The position numbers and the translations under genes were made by a program. From the NCBI GenBank assembly GCA_017518735.1, contig JAFWTY010000008.1:62001-126000 (forward strand): 64,000 bases of DNA, read 5' to 3'. Origin of the DNA: Lachnospiraceae bacterium. Lineage in GTDB: Bacteria > Bacillota > Clostridia > Lachnospirales > Lachnospiraceae. The notes under the pieces are model-generated. The model did no database searches and had not been told where the DNA came from. It saw only the letters and a program-made list of their open reading frames with translations. Of the stretch, positions 26,865 through 35,435 are shown piece by piece. Position 1 is the stretch's first letter; every line of letters begins with the position of its first letter.

Positions 26865-26867
26865 GGC

Positions 26868-27458
26868 CTACTCCAGATTTGCCTTAATAAAAGCGGCAAT
26901 TTCCTTATAACATGTTTCGAGATCCACGTTCTCGAAGGAAGAATCTATTCCGGCTTCTGCCAGTTTTTCCGCAGAAAAATCCTTTGCATCCGCAAGGAAT
27001 CTTCTGCACATTTCCTCATACTTCGGATTGGCCTGTTTCCGCTCGCGCTTTAAGGCGCGTTCAAGTCTTGCACCGTCATCGACGGTGACCAAAACAGGCA
27101 CCATAACTCCCTCTCCGAAGTGTTCTCTGCACTGACGGAAGGACTCCGGTGTTCCGATTACCAGGAAGTTTCCCTTCGACACATCCAGGCTTTCATCCTC
27201 GACCGTCATGTATTTCCACACTCCGTGAACGGTATTGTATGCACGCATTTCCACGATTTTCCCAAGCGAGGCAAGACGATCGGCCTCGGCTTCGTCAATA
27301 AAAAAATACTCCTCCCCGGGTTTTTCTCCGGCGCGGATGGGACGCGTGGTATACGTCACTATTTTGTTGAGATTCAGGTCCGGATCCGTCAAAAGACGCT
27401 TGTATATCGTGTCTTTTCCGGTCGCGGATTTACCCATAATACAGAATATTTTTCCCAT
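26868..27458 (-). CDS. guanylate kinase family protein
   Basis: 196 residues. The P-loop is GKSATGKDT (residues 9-17), a variant of the usual GPSGAGK, followed by TYTTRPIRAGEKPGEEYFFID, the GMP-binding region of guanylate kinases. It likely phosphorylates GMP to GDP; the altered loop leaves room for a divergent role. The ATG at 27456-27458 has no ribosome site. An extended -10 box lies seven bases upstream, so the message may start at or beside the ATG. The gene follows the DHHW gene by 39 bases. Confidence 0.85.
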   Translation of the reverse strand: MGKIFCIMGKSATGKDTIYKRLLTDPDLNLNKIVTYTTRPIRAGEKPGEEYFFIDEAEADRLASLGKIVEMRAYNTVHGVWKYMTVEDESLDVSKGNFLVIGTPESFRQCREHFGEGVMVPVLVTVDDGARLERALKRERKQANPKYEEMCRRFLADAKDFSAEKLAEAGIDSSFENVDLETCYKEIAAFIKANLE

Positions 27459-27465
27459 AGCTTGT

Positions 27466-27494
27466 ATTTTACCATATTTGTCCCGAAAGACCAA
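27466..27494 (-). promoter_or_regulatory. extended -10 promoter directly in front of the guanylate kinase gene
   Basis: On the minus strand TGGTAAAAT (-10 at 27466-27471, TG at 27473-27474) with a weak TTGGTC (27489-27494) 17 bases away. The predicted start point falls at or next to the ATG. Confidence 0.5.
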
Positions 27495-27497
27495 ATC

Positions 27498-29039
27498 TTA
27501 TTGGGTTAAGTACATCTTCAGTTCTTCGAGTTTTGCAAACATTTCGTTGTCGTATCGTTCGACCGCACTCATGATGATAATGTCCGCTTCCTTAATGTCC
27601 TGGGCAGCCCAGTCCATATGCTTTCTTCCGCTTGCCGAAACAAACTTAAAGTCCTTCTCCAGGTAAGGAAGCATCGAAACACGGAAAGAGTCTCCGATGA
27701 TGACCAGTTTTTTATCATAAAGCGGCTCCAAAGCCTCCGAACGGTACATGTCGGTAAAGCCTCCCGAAAGGTCTTTTTCTCCGTCCGTCCAAAGCGTACC
27801 GACACCCGGCCTGTAAACCACCTGGTAGTCACAGTCCTCGACAAAATCTTCTCCCTTTAACATTCCGGTCGCAACCAGACCTCTCGAATAACAGGGAATC
27901 TCCGCAATCTGGATGTCCTGATAATCTCCGACCGGATAGCCAAGGGCCTGATAAACCGCCATGGTTCCGATATAACTTCCCCAGTTATTCCAGTGCGTAT
28001 CATAAGGATAGTAGGTATCCGCCAGCACCTTTCCCTTTGTCAGTTCCTCTACGGGATAGATGAATTTTACGTTGGAATTCTCCGCCACGAACTGTGCAAA
28101 CGCCGGCTCTCGTTTGACGGAATTCTCAATCTGATAGGTAGGCATGTACTCCGGATAAACCTGTTCCTTGTTCGGCCAGACAACAAAAACGATCGTCTTT
28201 CCCTGTGCCTCGCAGATGTCCTGAAGTTCCTGCATCTGACTTAGTCTGGCTCTCATGGTCTCCACGCTCATAACGTTCGCACCGGTAAAGTAGTCCCTCG
28301 AATTGTCGCCCGTGTAAAACAGCCAGTTATAGCGGCCGACGATTACACGTCCGTTCGAAATATTCTCCGGGAAGAAGGAATCATCGATCAGCTTCTCCGT
28401 AAATTCCGCCTTATGCTCCCATCCGCAGCGCTCGCAGCGATACAGATGATAGCCGTATTTTAAGTACGTCGGTTCAAAAACTCCCGCATCCACATATTCG
28501 TGTCCCAGTGCCGGAAGCTCTTCGGTGTATTCGTCGCTACCGTCTTTTTTGGCATAGGTAACGTAGCCGGCATCGAAACAGGTCGGCTCTTTGCGGTCGA
28601 TTTCGACATACTCTTTCGACTTGGGCTGAACAGGTTTCGGCTGCTCTTTTTTCTCATTTTGACCGGGAATGATTTCTTTGTCGTTATACAGATCAACAAG
28701 ACTCGTATATTCCGTATCGGCTTTTCTGCCGCTCATGGCAACCAGAACAGGCTGCAGTCTGTCGCGGTAAAAACCTTCCGTGCTGCCGTCCCAGGAACTG
28801 TACAGGCGCAACATAAGTGAGCGGAACGGAACGCGGTCGTTATAGTAGGCCTCGATTTCCGAAGGCAGATTCGAGGAAAACTTCTTCGGCCATTCGGTCG
28901 GCTCTCTGTTCTCTTCCGCCTCGATGGTGGCTTCATTGGTCTCTTTTCCGGAAAGCAAACGGATTCCCCAGACAAGTGAGGGAACGACTAGGATTGCCAT
29001 GAATAATAATATGGAGATTAAACTCGGTATTCTCTTCAT
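27498..29039 (-). CDS. DHHW/AlgX-like acetyltransferase partner of MBOAT, with a cysteine-repeat insert
   Basis: 513 residues. One N-terminal membrane anchor (about 5-28) precedes an SGNH-like extracytoplasmic domain. DTHWNNWGSYIG and GDSFRVSMLPYL are the DHHW/AlgJ-AlgX signatures (catalytic Asp/His and Ser). Such proteins finish O-acetylation of exported polymers using acyl groups moved by an MBOAT protein. Residues 143-216 are an insert with PTC, ALGH and CERCG motifs like the repeats of Firmicute surface proteins. AGGAGG precedes the start. The MBOAT gene ends nine bases upstream, so the two form a unit. The polymer acetylated is unknown. Confidence 0.88.
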   Translation of the reverse strand: MKRIPSLISILLFMAILVVPSLVWGIRLLSGKETNEATIEAEENREPTEWPKKFSSNLPSEIEAYYNDRVPFRSLMLRLYSSWDGSTEGFYRDRLQPVLVAMSGRKADTEYTSLVDLYNDKEIIPGQNEKKEQPKPVQPKSKEYVEIDRKEPTCFDAGYVTYAKKDGSDEYTEELPALGHEYVDAGVFEPTYLKYGYHLYRCERCGWEHKAEFTEKLIDDSFFPENISNGRVIVGRYNWLFYTGDNSRDYFTGANVMSVETMRARLSQMQELQDICEAQGKTIVFVVWPNKEQVYPEYMPTYQIENSVKREPAFAQFVAENSNVKFIYPVEELTKGKVLADTYYPYDTHWNNWGSYIGTMAVYQALGYPVGDYQDIQIAEIPCYSRGLVATGMLKGEDFVEDCDYQVVYRPGVGTLWTDGEKDLSGGFTDMYRSEALEPLYDKKLVIIGDSFRVSMLPYLEKDFKFVSASGRKHMDWAAQDIKEADIIIMSAVERYDNEMFAKLEELKMYLTQ

Positions 29040-29048
29040 CCTTCCCTC

Positions 29049-30482
29049 CTAAAACTGAAAATAGATAAAGGGATTATAGGTTCCCTTTGTCAACGCACAG
29101 ATACAAACCAGCAGAAGCGCCATCTGAACAAGGACGTCGCCGAACTGGAACAACGCTTTCGTTTTGACTTTTTCGTAGAACTTACCAACCCATGTCTGTA
29201 CGGGTCCGCAAAGTAAGATTCCGAGAATCAGCGCCATAAACGTCTTAAATGAAACAAACTGCAGATACGAATAGGTCTCTGCCTTAAAGCGAACGAAGCC
29301 TTTCAGGAAGGTCAACGCATCGGTGAAGGAATCCGCGCGGAAAAAGATCCAGCCGACGGATACGATCAAAATCGCATAAATGTGACCAAACCATCTGTGT
29401 TTTTCGAGGAATTTTCCGTAGAAAGCACGCTCGAGAATGATGAAAAGCGCATAATACATTCCCCAGAAGAAGAAGGTATAATTCGCTCCGTGCCAGATTC
29501 CGGTCAGCAAAAATACGATAAATAAGTTCAGATAGGTACGAAACGCTCCTGCCCTGCTGCCCCCGAGAGGAATATAAACATATTCCCGAAACCAGGAAGA
29601 AAGGGAGATATGCCACCTTCTCCAGAATTCACGGATGGACGTGGAAAGATACGGCAGGTTGAAGTTTTCCTTGAAGGAAAAGCCGAGCATTTTCCCAAGA
29701 CCGATGGCCATATCGGAATAACCCGAAAAGTCATAATAAATCTGAAGCGTGTAGGCAACGGTTGCCAAAAGCGCCGTTCCGATTCCGACACGCGTTAGAT
29801 TAGACTCCCAGATCCGGTCGACCGTCTCGCCTAGAATGTTCGCGATAATGACCTTCTTGGCCAGACCGTAACAGAATCTCTTAATTCCTTCGGCCACCAT
29901 TTCCGGATTGCCTTTTCTGTGGTAGAGCTGTCTTTCGATGTCTTTGTACTGGACGATGGGACCCGCAATCAACTGCGGGAATAACGCAACATAAAGACCG
30001 AAATCAAAGACATTTCTCTGAACTTCGGTTTTACCGAGATACAGATCGATGACGTAACTCATCGCCTGGAAAATATAGAATGAAATACCGATGGGAAGTA
30101 CGACTTCTTTCAGGCCCAGCCCTCCGGCTTCCATTTTTCTTATGGCTTCGATGGTAGAAACGACGAGATTGAAATACTTGAAATAGAATAAGAGGCCTAA
30201 ATTTGTGGCCAGAATCAAAACAAGGGTCCAGGCCTTGTTTCGCTTTACCTTGATCTCCTGTAGCCACAGACCGCCGAAGTAATTGATGGCGATGACGGCA
30301 ATCATCAGGGCAAGATAATACAGCCCGCCCCAGGCATAAAAAACCAGACTGGCGGCGAGCAGAAATCGATTTTTCAGTTTTATTCTCTGTTTATACTTAA
30401 GCGGAAGGCGTCCCAGAATGAAGTTCGTCAGGAGCACGATCGGCAAAAATATCCAGATAAACAGCATGGAGCTGAATAACAT
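29049..30482 (-). CDS. membrane-bound O-acyltransferase (MBOAT, AlgI/DltB-like)
   Basis: 477 residues with about ten to twelve membrane helices. The conserved WRRWHISLSSWFREYVYIPL and the catalytic-histidine segment GIWHGANYTFFFWG are intact. The family moves acyl groups, usually acetyl, across the membrane for modification of alginate-like polysaccharide, peptidoglycan or teichoic acid. GAAGGGGAAG precedes the ATG. It is paired with the DHHW protein just downstream; the pair makes up a complete surface O-acylation system. Confidence 0.93.
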   Translation of the reverse strand: MLFSSMLFIWIFLPIVLLTNFILGRLPLKYKQRIKLKNRFLLAASLVFYAWGGLYYLALMIAVIAINYFGGLWLQEIKVKRNKAWTLVLILATNLGLLFYFKYFNLVVSTIEAIRKMEAGGLGLKEVVLPIGISFYIFQAMSYVIDLYLGKTEVQRNVFDFGLYVALFPQLIAGPIVQYKDIERQLYHRKGNPEMVAEGIKRFCYGLAKKVIIANILGETVDRIWESNLTRVGIGTALLATVAYTLQIYYDFSGYSDMAIGLGKMLGFSFKENFNLPYLSTSIREFWRRWHISLSSWFREYVYIPLGGSRAGAFRTYLNLFIVFLLTGIWHGANYTFFFWGMYYALFIILERAFYGKFLEKHRWFGHIYAILIVSVGWIFFRADSFTDALTFLKGFVRFKAETYSYLQFVSFKTFMALILGILLCGPVQTWVGKFYEKVKTKALFQFGDVLVQMALLLVCICALTKGTYNPFIYFQF

Positions 30483-30504
30483 TTTCTTCCCCTTCGGTCA
30501 AACG

Positions 30505-31107
30505 TTACCGTATCAGTTTTTGATCCAGTTCTTTCTTTGCTTCTTCGTAGGAGGTAAACACAATCCCCTGCATTCCGAGTGCCTTCGCGGCATCTACGTT
30601 CACCTTCCTGTCGTCAATAAAAATACATTCTTCGGCCTGTAAGTCATAGGTCTTTAGCAATTCCTCGTAAATCTCCGCATCAGGCTTAATCTTTTGTACA
30701 AAAGCCGAAATGACTTTTCCGTCCACATATGGAAGGAAGGGCATTTTTATCTTGGAAAGCTTTGAAAATAATTCCTTCGGGAAGTTTGAAAGAAGATAGA
30801 CGTTTGCCCCTCTTGCCTTCAAATCCATGACCCAGTCCTTCGAATAGGGATAGGGTTCGATGACTTCTCCGATGCGGTTCCAGAGAAGATCAAACTTCTC
30901 TTCCAGCCCCGGCAGAGCCTTCTTAATATACGCAAGTGCTTCTTCCTCGCTCATCACGCCACGGTCGAGTTCGTTCCACCGATCGCCGATGACGCGCTCG
31001 TTCATAACGCGAATATCCTCCTCGGTAAACCCGAGTTCTTCCGCCAGATCTTCCCACAAAAAAGTAACCAGCACGTTTCCGATATCAAAAATAACATTCT
31101 TAATCAT
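30505..31107 (-). CDS. HAD-superfamily hydrolase
   Basis: 200 residues. Motif I is FDIGNVLVTF with only the first Asp kept in the DxGN form, which is common in the epoxide-hydrolase-like/haloacid dehalogenase branch. Motif II is in YLLSNFPKE and motif IV in CIFIDDRKVNV. Small phosphorylated metabolites are the usual substrates; nothing in the context narrows it. GGAAGGA fits the ATG at 31105-31107. The divergent tRNA-Pro promoter lies directly upstream. Confidence 0.88.
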   Translation of the reverse strand: MIKNVIFDIGNVLVTFLWEDLAEELGFTEEDIRVMNERVIGDRWNELDRGVMSEEEALAYIKKALPGLEEKFDLLWNRIGEVIEPYPYSKDWVMDLKARGANVYLLSNFPKELFSKLSKIKMPFLPYVDGKVISAFVQKIKPDAEIYEELLKTYDLQAEECIFIDDRKVNVDAAKALGMQGIVFTSYEEAKKELDQKLIR

Positions 31108-31138
31108 GATTTTCCTTCCATCTATATGCATTTACCAT

Positions 31139-31167
31139 TTGACAATACCGCAAAAATCGTCTATTAT
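31139..31167 (+). promoter_or_regulatory. promoter of tRNA-Pro
   Basis: Perfect TTGACA (31139-31144), 17-base spacer, TATTAT (31162-31167), about 20 bases before the tRNA. Confidence 0.92.
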
Positions 31168-31185
31168 CAACATTGTGCCAATAAA

Positions 31186-31259
<74 letters not shown>

Positions 31260-31260
31260 T

Positions 31261-31300
31261 TAAATGAAGAGTTCGTCTTTAGACGGACTCTTTATTTAAT
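31261..31300 (+). terminator. terminator of tRNA-Pro
   Basis: AAGAGTTCGTC (31268-31278) pairs with GACGGACTCTT (31283-31293), extended outward by TTAAAT/ATTTAA, with a T-rich tail. Confidence 0.8.
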
Positions 31301-31441
31301 TGTCCTGAGTGCAGTCTACTCAGCGGTCGAAGCGGACCGAACGTAGTTCGGGCGTAGAGACCGCACGACGTCCGGGGGACGTCGGTTTTGCGCCGACCGA
31401 AGCGGAGCGGAGACCGCTGGTTCGAATCCAGTCACGCCGAT
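31301..31441 (+). repeat. structured tRNA-Pro-derived repeat ending in an exact tRNA 3' end copy
   Basis: Positions 31415-31441 repeat 31234-31260 exactly (27 bases, the T arm to the end of tRNA-Pro). Between them is GC-rich DNA with several clean hairpins: CTGAGT/ACTCAG, GCGGTC (31323-31328)/GACCGC (31359-31364) enclosing CCGAAC/GTTCGG (31337-31351), and CGACGTCC/GGACGTCG (31366-31384) followed by GTTTTG. The stretch 31341-31364 also looks like a decayed copy of the tRNA anticodon arm. This may be an attachment-site scar, a repeat family or a small structured RNA. Confidence 0.65.
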
Positions 31442-31475
31442 GCAGTAAAAATTTCCCTCATTAATTATATAGGAA

Positions 31476-31738
31476 TTATATAGGAGAATCATTCAAATGG
31501 AAAGAATAATAAATATGTTGCGTTGATGAAGAAAAAATCATAGTCCGGTGGAACAAGTAAAAGATTTGGAAGATATTAAATTGTTTTTTCAATGTATATT
31601 CCAATAAACAATTCGAGCCGACACAGAATGCCGGCTCATCTATTATTTGATTATTTTCCAGAATCCGAATCTCAAAAATATCCCCCTCAGCCAAAACCGA
31701 ATCAGCATGGGAATACAATCCCGTATATTTGTATATGT
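31476..31738 (-). other. AT-rich remnant below the broken acetyltransferase
   Basis: No intact gene. One reading frame stays open and contains a protein-like piece (SHADSVLAEGDIFEIRI) that I cannot place, then low-complexity AT-rich codons to a stop at 31476. It lacks a start codon with a ribosome site. It may be the 3' end of some other gene joined to the GNAT fragment. Confidence 0.35.
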
Positions 31739-31915
31739 TTCGCATAGTATGATGTGTTTCAGATATTTGCCGATTGATTCTTCCATCATTTCTTTTGTTT
31801 GCCCATATCCCGGACAAGAACCATATCGCACATAATCATCACAAAAAGAAGCATTATAAATATTTATTAATCATTCCGCATCTTCCAATGCAGCCTGCCT
31901 ATATTCTATCGTCAT
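31739..31915 (-). pseudogene. GNAT N-acetyltransferase remnant
   Basis: From the ATG at 31913-31915 the frame reads like the N-terminus of a GNAT acetyltransferase (MTIEYRQAALEDAE, then INIYNASFCDDYVRYG and CPGYGQTKEMMEESIGKY). It is interrupted by a TGA at codon 15. Similarity stops after about 59 codons (KHIILCE), where unrelated AT-rich sequence begins; the acetyl-CoA binding half is missing. The ATG overlaps the stop of the lipoprotein gene as ATGA, so the two were once a coupled pair. I identify the family from the characteristic YNASFxDDYVRYG and GYGxTKEMME pattern, from memory. Confidence 0.7.
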
Positions 31916-32373
31916 AACTTTCCAAATCTAATACCCTTTTTACTGAGCACCTCTTTCTGCCGGTCCTCATCATTTATATTTATTCCGAGAAACTCATTAA
32001 GTTCTTCTTCTGTAAACTGCTCACCTGTAAAAGTTTCATCACATGCCCCCAATGGCATAAACTCAGGTTCCTCCATCTCGTGCTCCGCATAAATAAATCC
32101 GTCTGAATCTATGTAAACATAGTCACTACCCATAGCCCAACAATACATGTTACACCATACTACATTTATAGCTTTATCTGTAGACGTATCGGGAGTATTT
32201 GCATCTTGCTGCATTTCCGAAACATCCTGTTCCTCGGTAATATTTGTTTCAACGATGATCTGTTCCGAACTGTTTCCGCCTGATGAAACAGTTCCACCGG
32301 TGTTTTTAACACCACAGCCTGCAAACATCACAGCCAAAGTACAAGCGATTATTGCAATTACAGTTTTTTTCAT
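31912..32373 (-). CDS. small predicted lipoprotein
   Basis: 153 residues. A type II signal peptide is clear: MKKTVIAIIACTLAVMFAGC, with the lipobox cysteine at residue 20. A Ser/Gly/Asn linker and an acidic segment follow, then a compact domain (about 70-153) with several Trp, Tyr and Cys that I do not recognise. AGGAGG lies ten bases ahead. The base composition is more AT-rich than in neighbouring genes, and the gene lies in the disturbed region below tRNA-Pro, so it may be acquired DNA. Its stop overlaps the start of the broken GNAT gene. Confidence 0.75.
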   Translation of the reverse strand: MKKTVIAIIACTLAVMFAGCGVKNTGGTVSSGGNSSEQIIVETNITEEQDVSEMQQDANTPDTSTDKAINVVWCNMYCWAMGSDYVYIDSDGFIYAEHEMEEPEFMPLGACDETFTGEQFTEEELNEFLGININDEDRQKEVLSKKGIRFGKL

Positions 32374-32486
32374 GATTTTAAATCCTCCTGTTGGTATTAT
32401 TTCATCCGCTCATATAATATACGAATCATACCCGGGGATTTTATGGGTCTACCTTACATGTTTATCACAGAAATCGAAAAAAGCAC

Positions 32487-32512
32487 AAAAAACCCAGATT
32501 TTATCTGGGTTT
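32487..32512 (-). terminator. terminator below the MutS-like gene
   Basis: AACCCAGAT (32491-32499) pairs with ATCTGGGTT (32503-32511), and on the minus strand a T-run follows. It lies 80 bases beyond the end of the MutS-like gene; nothing else is seen in that gap. Confidence 0.75.
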
Positions 32513-32592
32513 CTATGAGAGCGATAGACGGAGCTCGAAGATTGGCCGAATCTGCAGATCCGCATAAATACTGCATTTGCAGGAATCAAAAG

Positions 32593-34329
32593 TTAGGAGA
32601 ATTTCACAAGCATATCGTATGTCACGCCGTATTTTTCCGCAATATCCTTCGCATAAGAGGAACCCTCCGGCTTTGCCAGCGCAACCTTGAAGGAGCGCTT
32701 ACTGTCCTCGGTCCTCATAATCAGCGAAGCGGCTCCCGCGCTGGAGCTTTCCCCGGTAAGTTCTTCCACGTCCTCTCCGAGCTTATGCATATGGGTATTG
32801 TAGATGGTCCTGACAGCCTTGCAAAGAAGCGCTTTTACGGAATCCTTCGCAATGTAATATCCCTCTTCAAAAGATGTGGTGGAGAATGTTTCGTTTAAGA
32901 GCAGAAGACTTTTCTCTGTAACAAGCGAAAAAATATCCTTAAAGCGGACGCACTCTTCTCCGAGCCTTCCCAGATCCATCGTCTTATCTTCATCCGCCGG
33001 AAAATGGGTGTAAATACAATCACACGGCTCAAACCGGAAACTCTCCGCAGGAACAAAAAGTCCCCCCTGCGCCAGCACAAAGAGCTGTCCGACCGCCTGC
33101 GTAATCGTGGTCTTTCCGCCACGGTTTGCACCGGTAAGAATATAGACGCAGTGCTTCCGGTCAAAGAACAAATCATTGGGCACGATATCGCCGGCATTTT
33201 CCATCGCCATTGCCAGCTTTATATTATAAAATCCCTTTGCCTCCATGGAGATGCCGCCTTCTGCTTCCGCCTGCGGCTCGCAGAAAACGCATCCCTTTTC
33301 CTTCAGGTGCTCAATAAATTCCGCACATCTTATATAGTATGTGAACTCCGGTACCAGTTCGGAGATATTCATGATTGCCACATCCGCATACGCGGTAAGC
33401 GTATCCCTCAGCTTCTTCACAAGGGTGCTGAGCATTTTATTCACCACAGTGTCCAGATAAAATGTGGAATTTACCATCGCACCATCCGTAGCACTGACAA
33501 CCGTGGCGCCCGGTCCAAAATCCGTAGGGGAAGTCTGTGACACAAGCAGGCTCACTTCACTCTTCGCCATAGTCTTTTTCATGTAATCGACGAAGCTGCT
33601 TTTTACTTCCCTGTCAATCAGCTGGTAGTGCAAATCGCCGTCCCAGTCCGATGTTTCGCGGATTCTGTCCTTCGTACCGATTGCATCCGCAAAATTGCTG
33701 ACGATGCCGGATTTTTTAAAAGGCTTTTTATTCACGGAAACCAGTCCTATACTGACGGCCTCAAAGCGCTCGTTGACATTGATACCGAGGGTAACGCTCT
33801 TTACGTCGGAGGCGCTGATTTTCAGCTCACCGATATCCTTTTTCATTTCGGCAAAAGAGGCATCCTCGTATAGTTCCGTAATGTAATCCCTGAGAGAACG
33901 CAGACCTTCGGACTCGATTCTCTCATCAAAGAGGCAGTCCCGCATGGTTTCCACAATCTTGATGTAACTGTCCAGATCGTCGAGTCGGTTAAACAGATGC
34001 CAAAGCCCCAGCTCCTCGTCTGTAGTTTTGTGCATACTCGAAAAATCCCTCATAAAACGGATTTTGTCGAACAGTTCCAGCAGTGTTTTTCTCAGTCCGG
34101 GCAAACGGTAAATATCCCCGAAAATCTGTCTGCGGTAAACCGAAACAGCAGGGTCGGAAGAAATTTTGGAAAGTACATTTGCAATCATGCGGCGCTCCGT
34201 TGCATCGCCCGATATTTCCTTGCAGAATGCATCCAGCCCGAGATCGTGCATCACCTGCTCCGGCAGGATTTTGTATTCAATTTTTACCCCTGAAGGCTGC
34301 AGAAGACTGAAAGCTGGTTTCTGACTCAT
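32593..34329 (-). CDS. MutS-family ATPase (core and ATPase domains only)
   Basis: 578 residues. The N-terminal half has the helical lever region of MutS proteins, and the C-terminal half has a MutS-type ABC ATPase: Walker A TGANRGGKTT (about 430), Walker B LLLLNETFSTTSFEEG. The mismatch-recognition domain I and the connector are absent, and there is no Smr nuclease tail as in MutS2. Relatives are annotated only as MutS-domain proteins, so mismatch repair should not be assumed. AGGAGG fits the ATG at 34327-34329. It follows the AraC-type regulator by 11 bases and is probably co-transcribed with it. Confidence 0.88.
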   Translation of the reverse strand: MSQKPAFSLLQPSGVKIEYKILPEQVMHDLGLDAFCKEISGDATERRMIANVLSKISSDPAVSVYRRQIFGDIYRLPGLRKTLLELFDKIRFMRDFSSMHKTTDEELGLWHLFNRLDDLDSYIKIVETMRDCLFDERIESEGLRSLRDYITELYEDASFAEMKKDIGELKISASDVKSVTLGINVNERFEAVSIGLVSVNKKPFKKSGIVSNFADAIGTKDRIRETSDWDGDLHYQLIDREVKSSFVDYMKKTMAKSEVSLLVSQTSPTDFGPGATVVSATDGAMVNSTFYLDTVVNKMLSTLVKKLRDTLTAYADVAIMNISELVPEFTYYIRCAEFIEHLKEKGCVFCEPQAEAEGGISMEAKGFYNIKLAMAMENAGDIVPNDLFFDRKHCVYILTGANRGGKTTITQAVGQLFVLAQGGLFVPAESFRFEPCDCIYTHFPADEDKTMDLGRLGEECVRFKDIFSLVTEKSLLLLNETFSTTSFEEGYYIAKDSVKALLCKAVRTIYNTHMHKLGEDVEELTGESSSAGAASLIMRTEDSKRSFKVALAKPEGSSYAKDIAEKYGVTYDMLVKFS

Positions 34330-34340
34330 AATCCCACCTC

Positions 34341-35174
34341 CTACAGTTTTTTCAGGGGAATACAGATATAACTTACAGTGTCGGCAGGATTCTCTGCAGG
34401 CGGCGTATATGCCTCCAGCGAATAATCCGCAGCAAAAGTATAGCCCTGCAGCGAGGGAAGCCATTCCGACCAGATTTTTGTATTGACCGACTGCATGCTT
34501 TCCGGAAGAGGTCCCACACATTTAAAAATCGCCCACGGTCCGGCCGGAATTTGAAATGTACATAATCCTTCCGGAACTTCCGCAAAAGGCATTAAGAGAT
34601 CCGCAATCCAGTAATCAAAGTTCTTTCCGTCCATGTCCGTGCACACACCGAACATGCCCTTCAGTCCCTTCATATCAGACATCCACTCGTCCCAGAACTT
34701 CGGAATCTCCCGGTACCCGTTCTCTACGTTGAAACTTTTTTTGATTCCTACAACCGTAAACGCTTCTTTTTCTTCAATTCGGTAATCCAGCATACTTCCG
34801 CCCTCCAATGTGACCTTGATATGCAACGGGGCAAACGAACGCAGTTGCGCTCCCTGCTCCCTTGCCTGTGCAGGGGTGATTCCGTGAAAACGCTGGAATG
34901 CTTTTGCAAAGCTGTCGGGCGAATCATAACCATACTTTATGGCTATGTCGATTACCTTGTGATCGGAGCAGGCCAGTTCCTGAGCCGCTGCCGTCATGCG
35001 GCGTGCACGGATGTATTCGCCGACGGTCATTCCGCAAAGGGCGCCAAAAATCCGCTGGTAATAGAAGGAGGACAATGCCGCCTTCTTCGCGATTTCGTCG
35101 ATGTCCAGCTCCTCCGTCAGATTCTCTTCGATGTAATCAACGGATGCCTGGAACCCTTCCATCCAACCATTCAA
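34341..35174 (-). CDS. AraC-family regulator with GyrI-like effector domain
   Basis: 277 residues. Residues about 10-105 hold the double helix-turn-helix (ELDIDEIAKKAALSSFYYQRIF and the second half IDIAIKYGYDSPDSFAKAFQRFHG). About 125-277 is a GyrI-like/SRPBCC small-molecule domain. Such proteins activate transport or detoxification genes upon binding lipophilic ligands. The TTG at 35172-35174 has GAGGTG six bases upstream and is preferred over the GTG codons just before it. The downstream MutS-like ATPase is an unusual partner. Confidence 0.88.
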   Translation of the reverse strand: MNGWMEGFQASVDYIEENLTEELDIDEIAKKAALSSFYYQRIFGALCGMTVGEYIRARRMTAAAQELACSDHKVIDIAIKYGYDSPDSFAKAFQRFHGITPAQAREQGAQLRSFAPLHIKVTLEGGSMLDYRIEEKEAFTVVGIKKSFNVENGYREIPKFWDEWMSDMKGLKGMFGVCTDMDGKNFDYWIADLLMPFAEVPEGLCTFQIPAGPWAIFKCVGPLPESMQSVNTKIWSEWLPSLQGYTFAADYSLEAYTPPAENPADTVSYICIPLKKL

Positions 35175-35352
35175 CACGGTCACCTCATTTCGTTACATAA
35201 TCAATGTATCACATCGGAAAAAGGCTTCTCCGACTTTTTCTGCTCTCTTTGTCGGGGACTTAACAAGGTCCTTTTTCTATTTCCACCGAATTATAATATC
35301 ACAAACAGGCAGTTTCTTCACGTAATGTTTCCGCAAAACGCCGGTAAACACT

Positions 35353-35402
35353 CAAAAATGAATCAGGGAACTTTCACAATCTCTTGCAAAAGTCCCCTGA
35401 TC
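35353..35402 (-). terminator. probable terminator of the zinc-ribbon membrane protein gene
   Basis: AATCAGGGAACTTTC (from 35361) pairs with the AAAGTCCCCTGAT region (to 35401), and on the minus strand TCATTTTTG follows. Confidence 0.55.
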
Positions 35403-35435
35403 CGGTTCCCCTATGTCACAAACGTTATAAGCTTA

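Noticed and set aside
31643..31831. A 62-codon frame as a gene of its own
   Set aside because: It is the continuation of the broken GNAT frame past its TGA, then runs out of register.
32443..32898. A rightward frame of about 150 codons beside the MutS-like gene
   Set aside because: It crosses a terminator hairpin and then reads antisense to the well-supported ATPase gene; no ribosome site.
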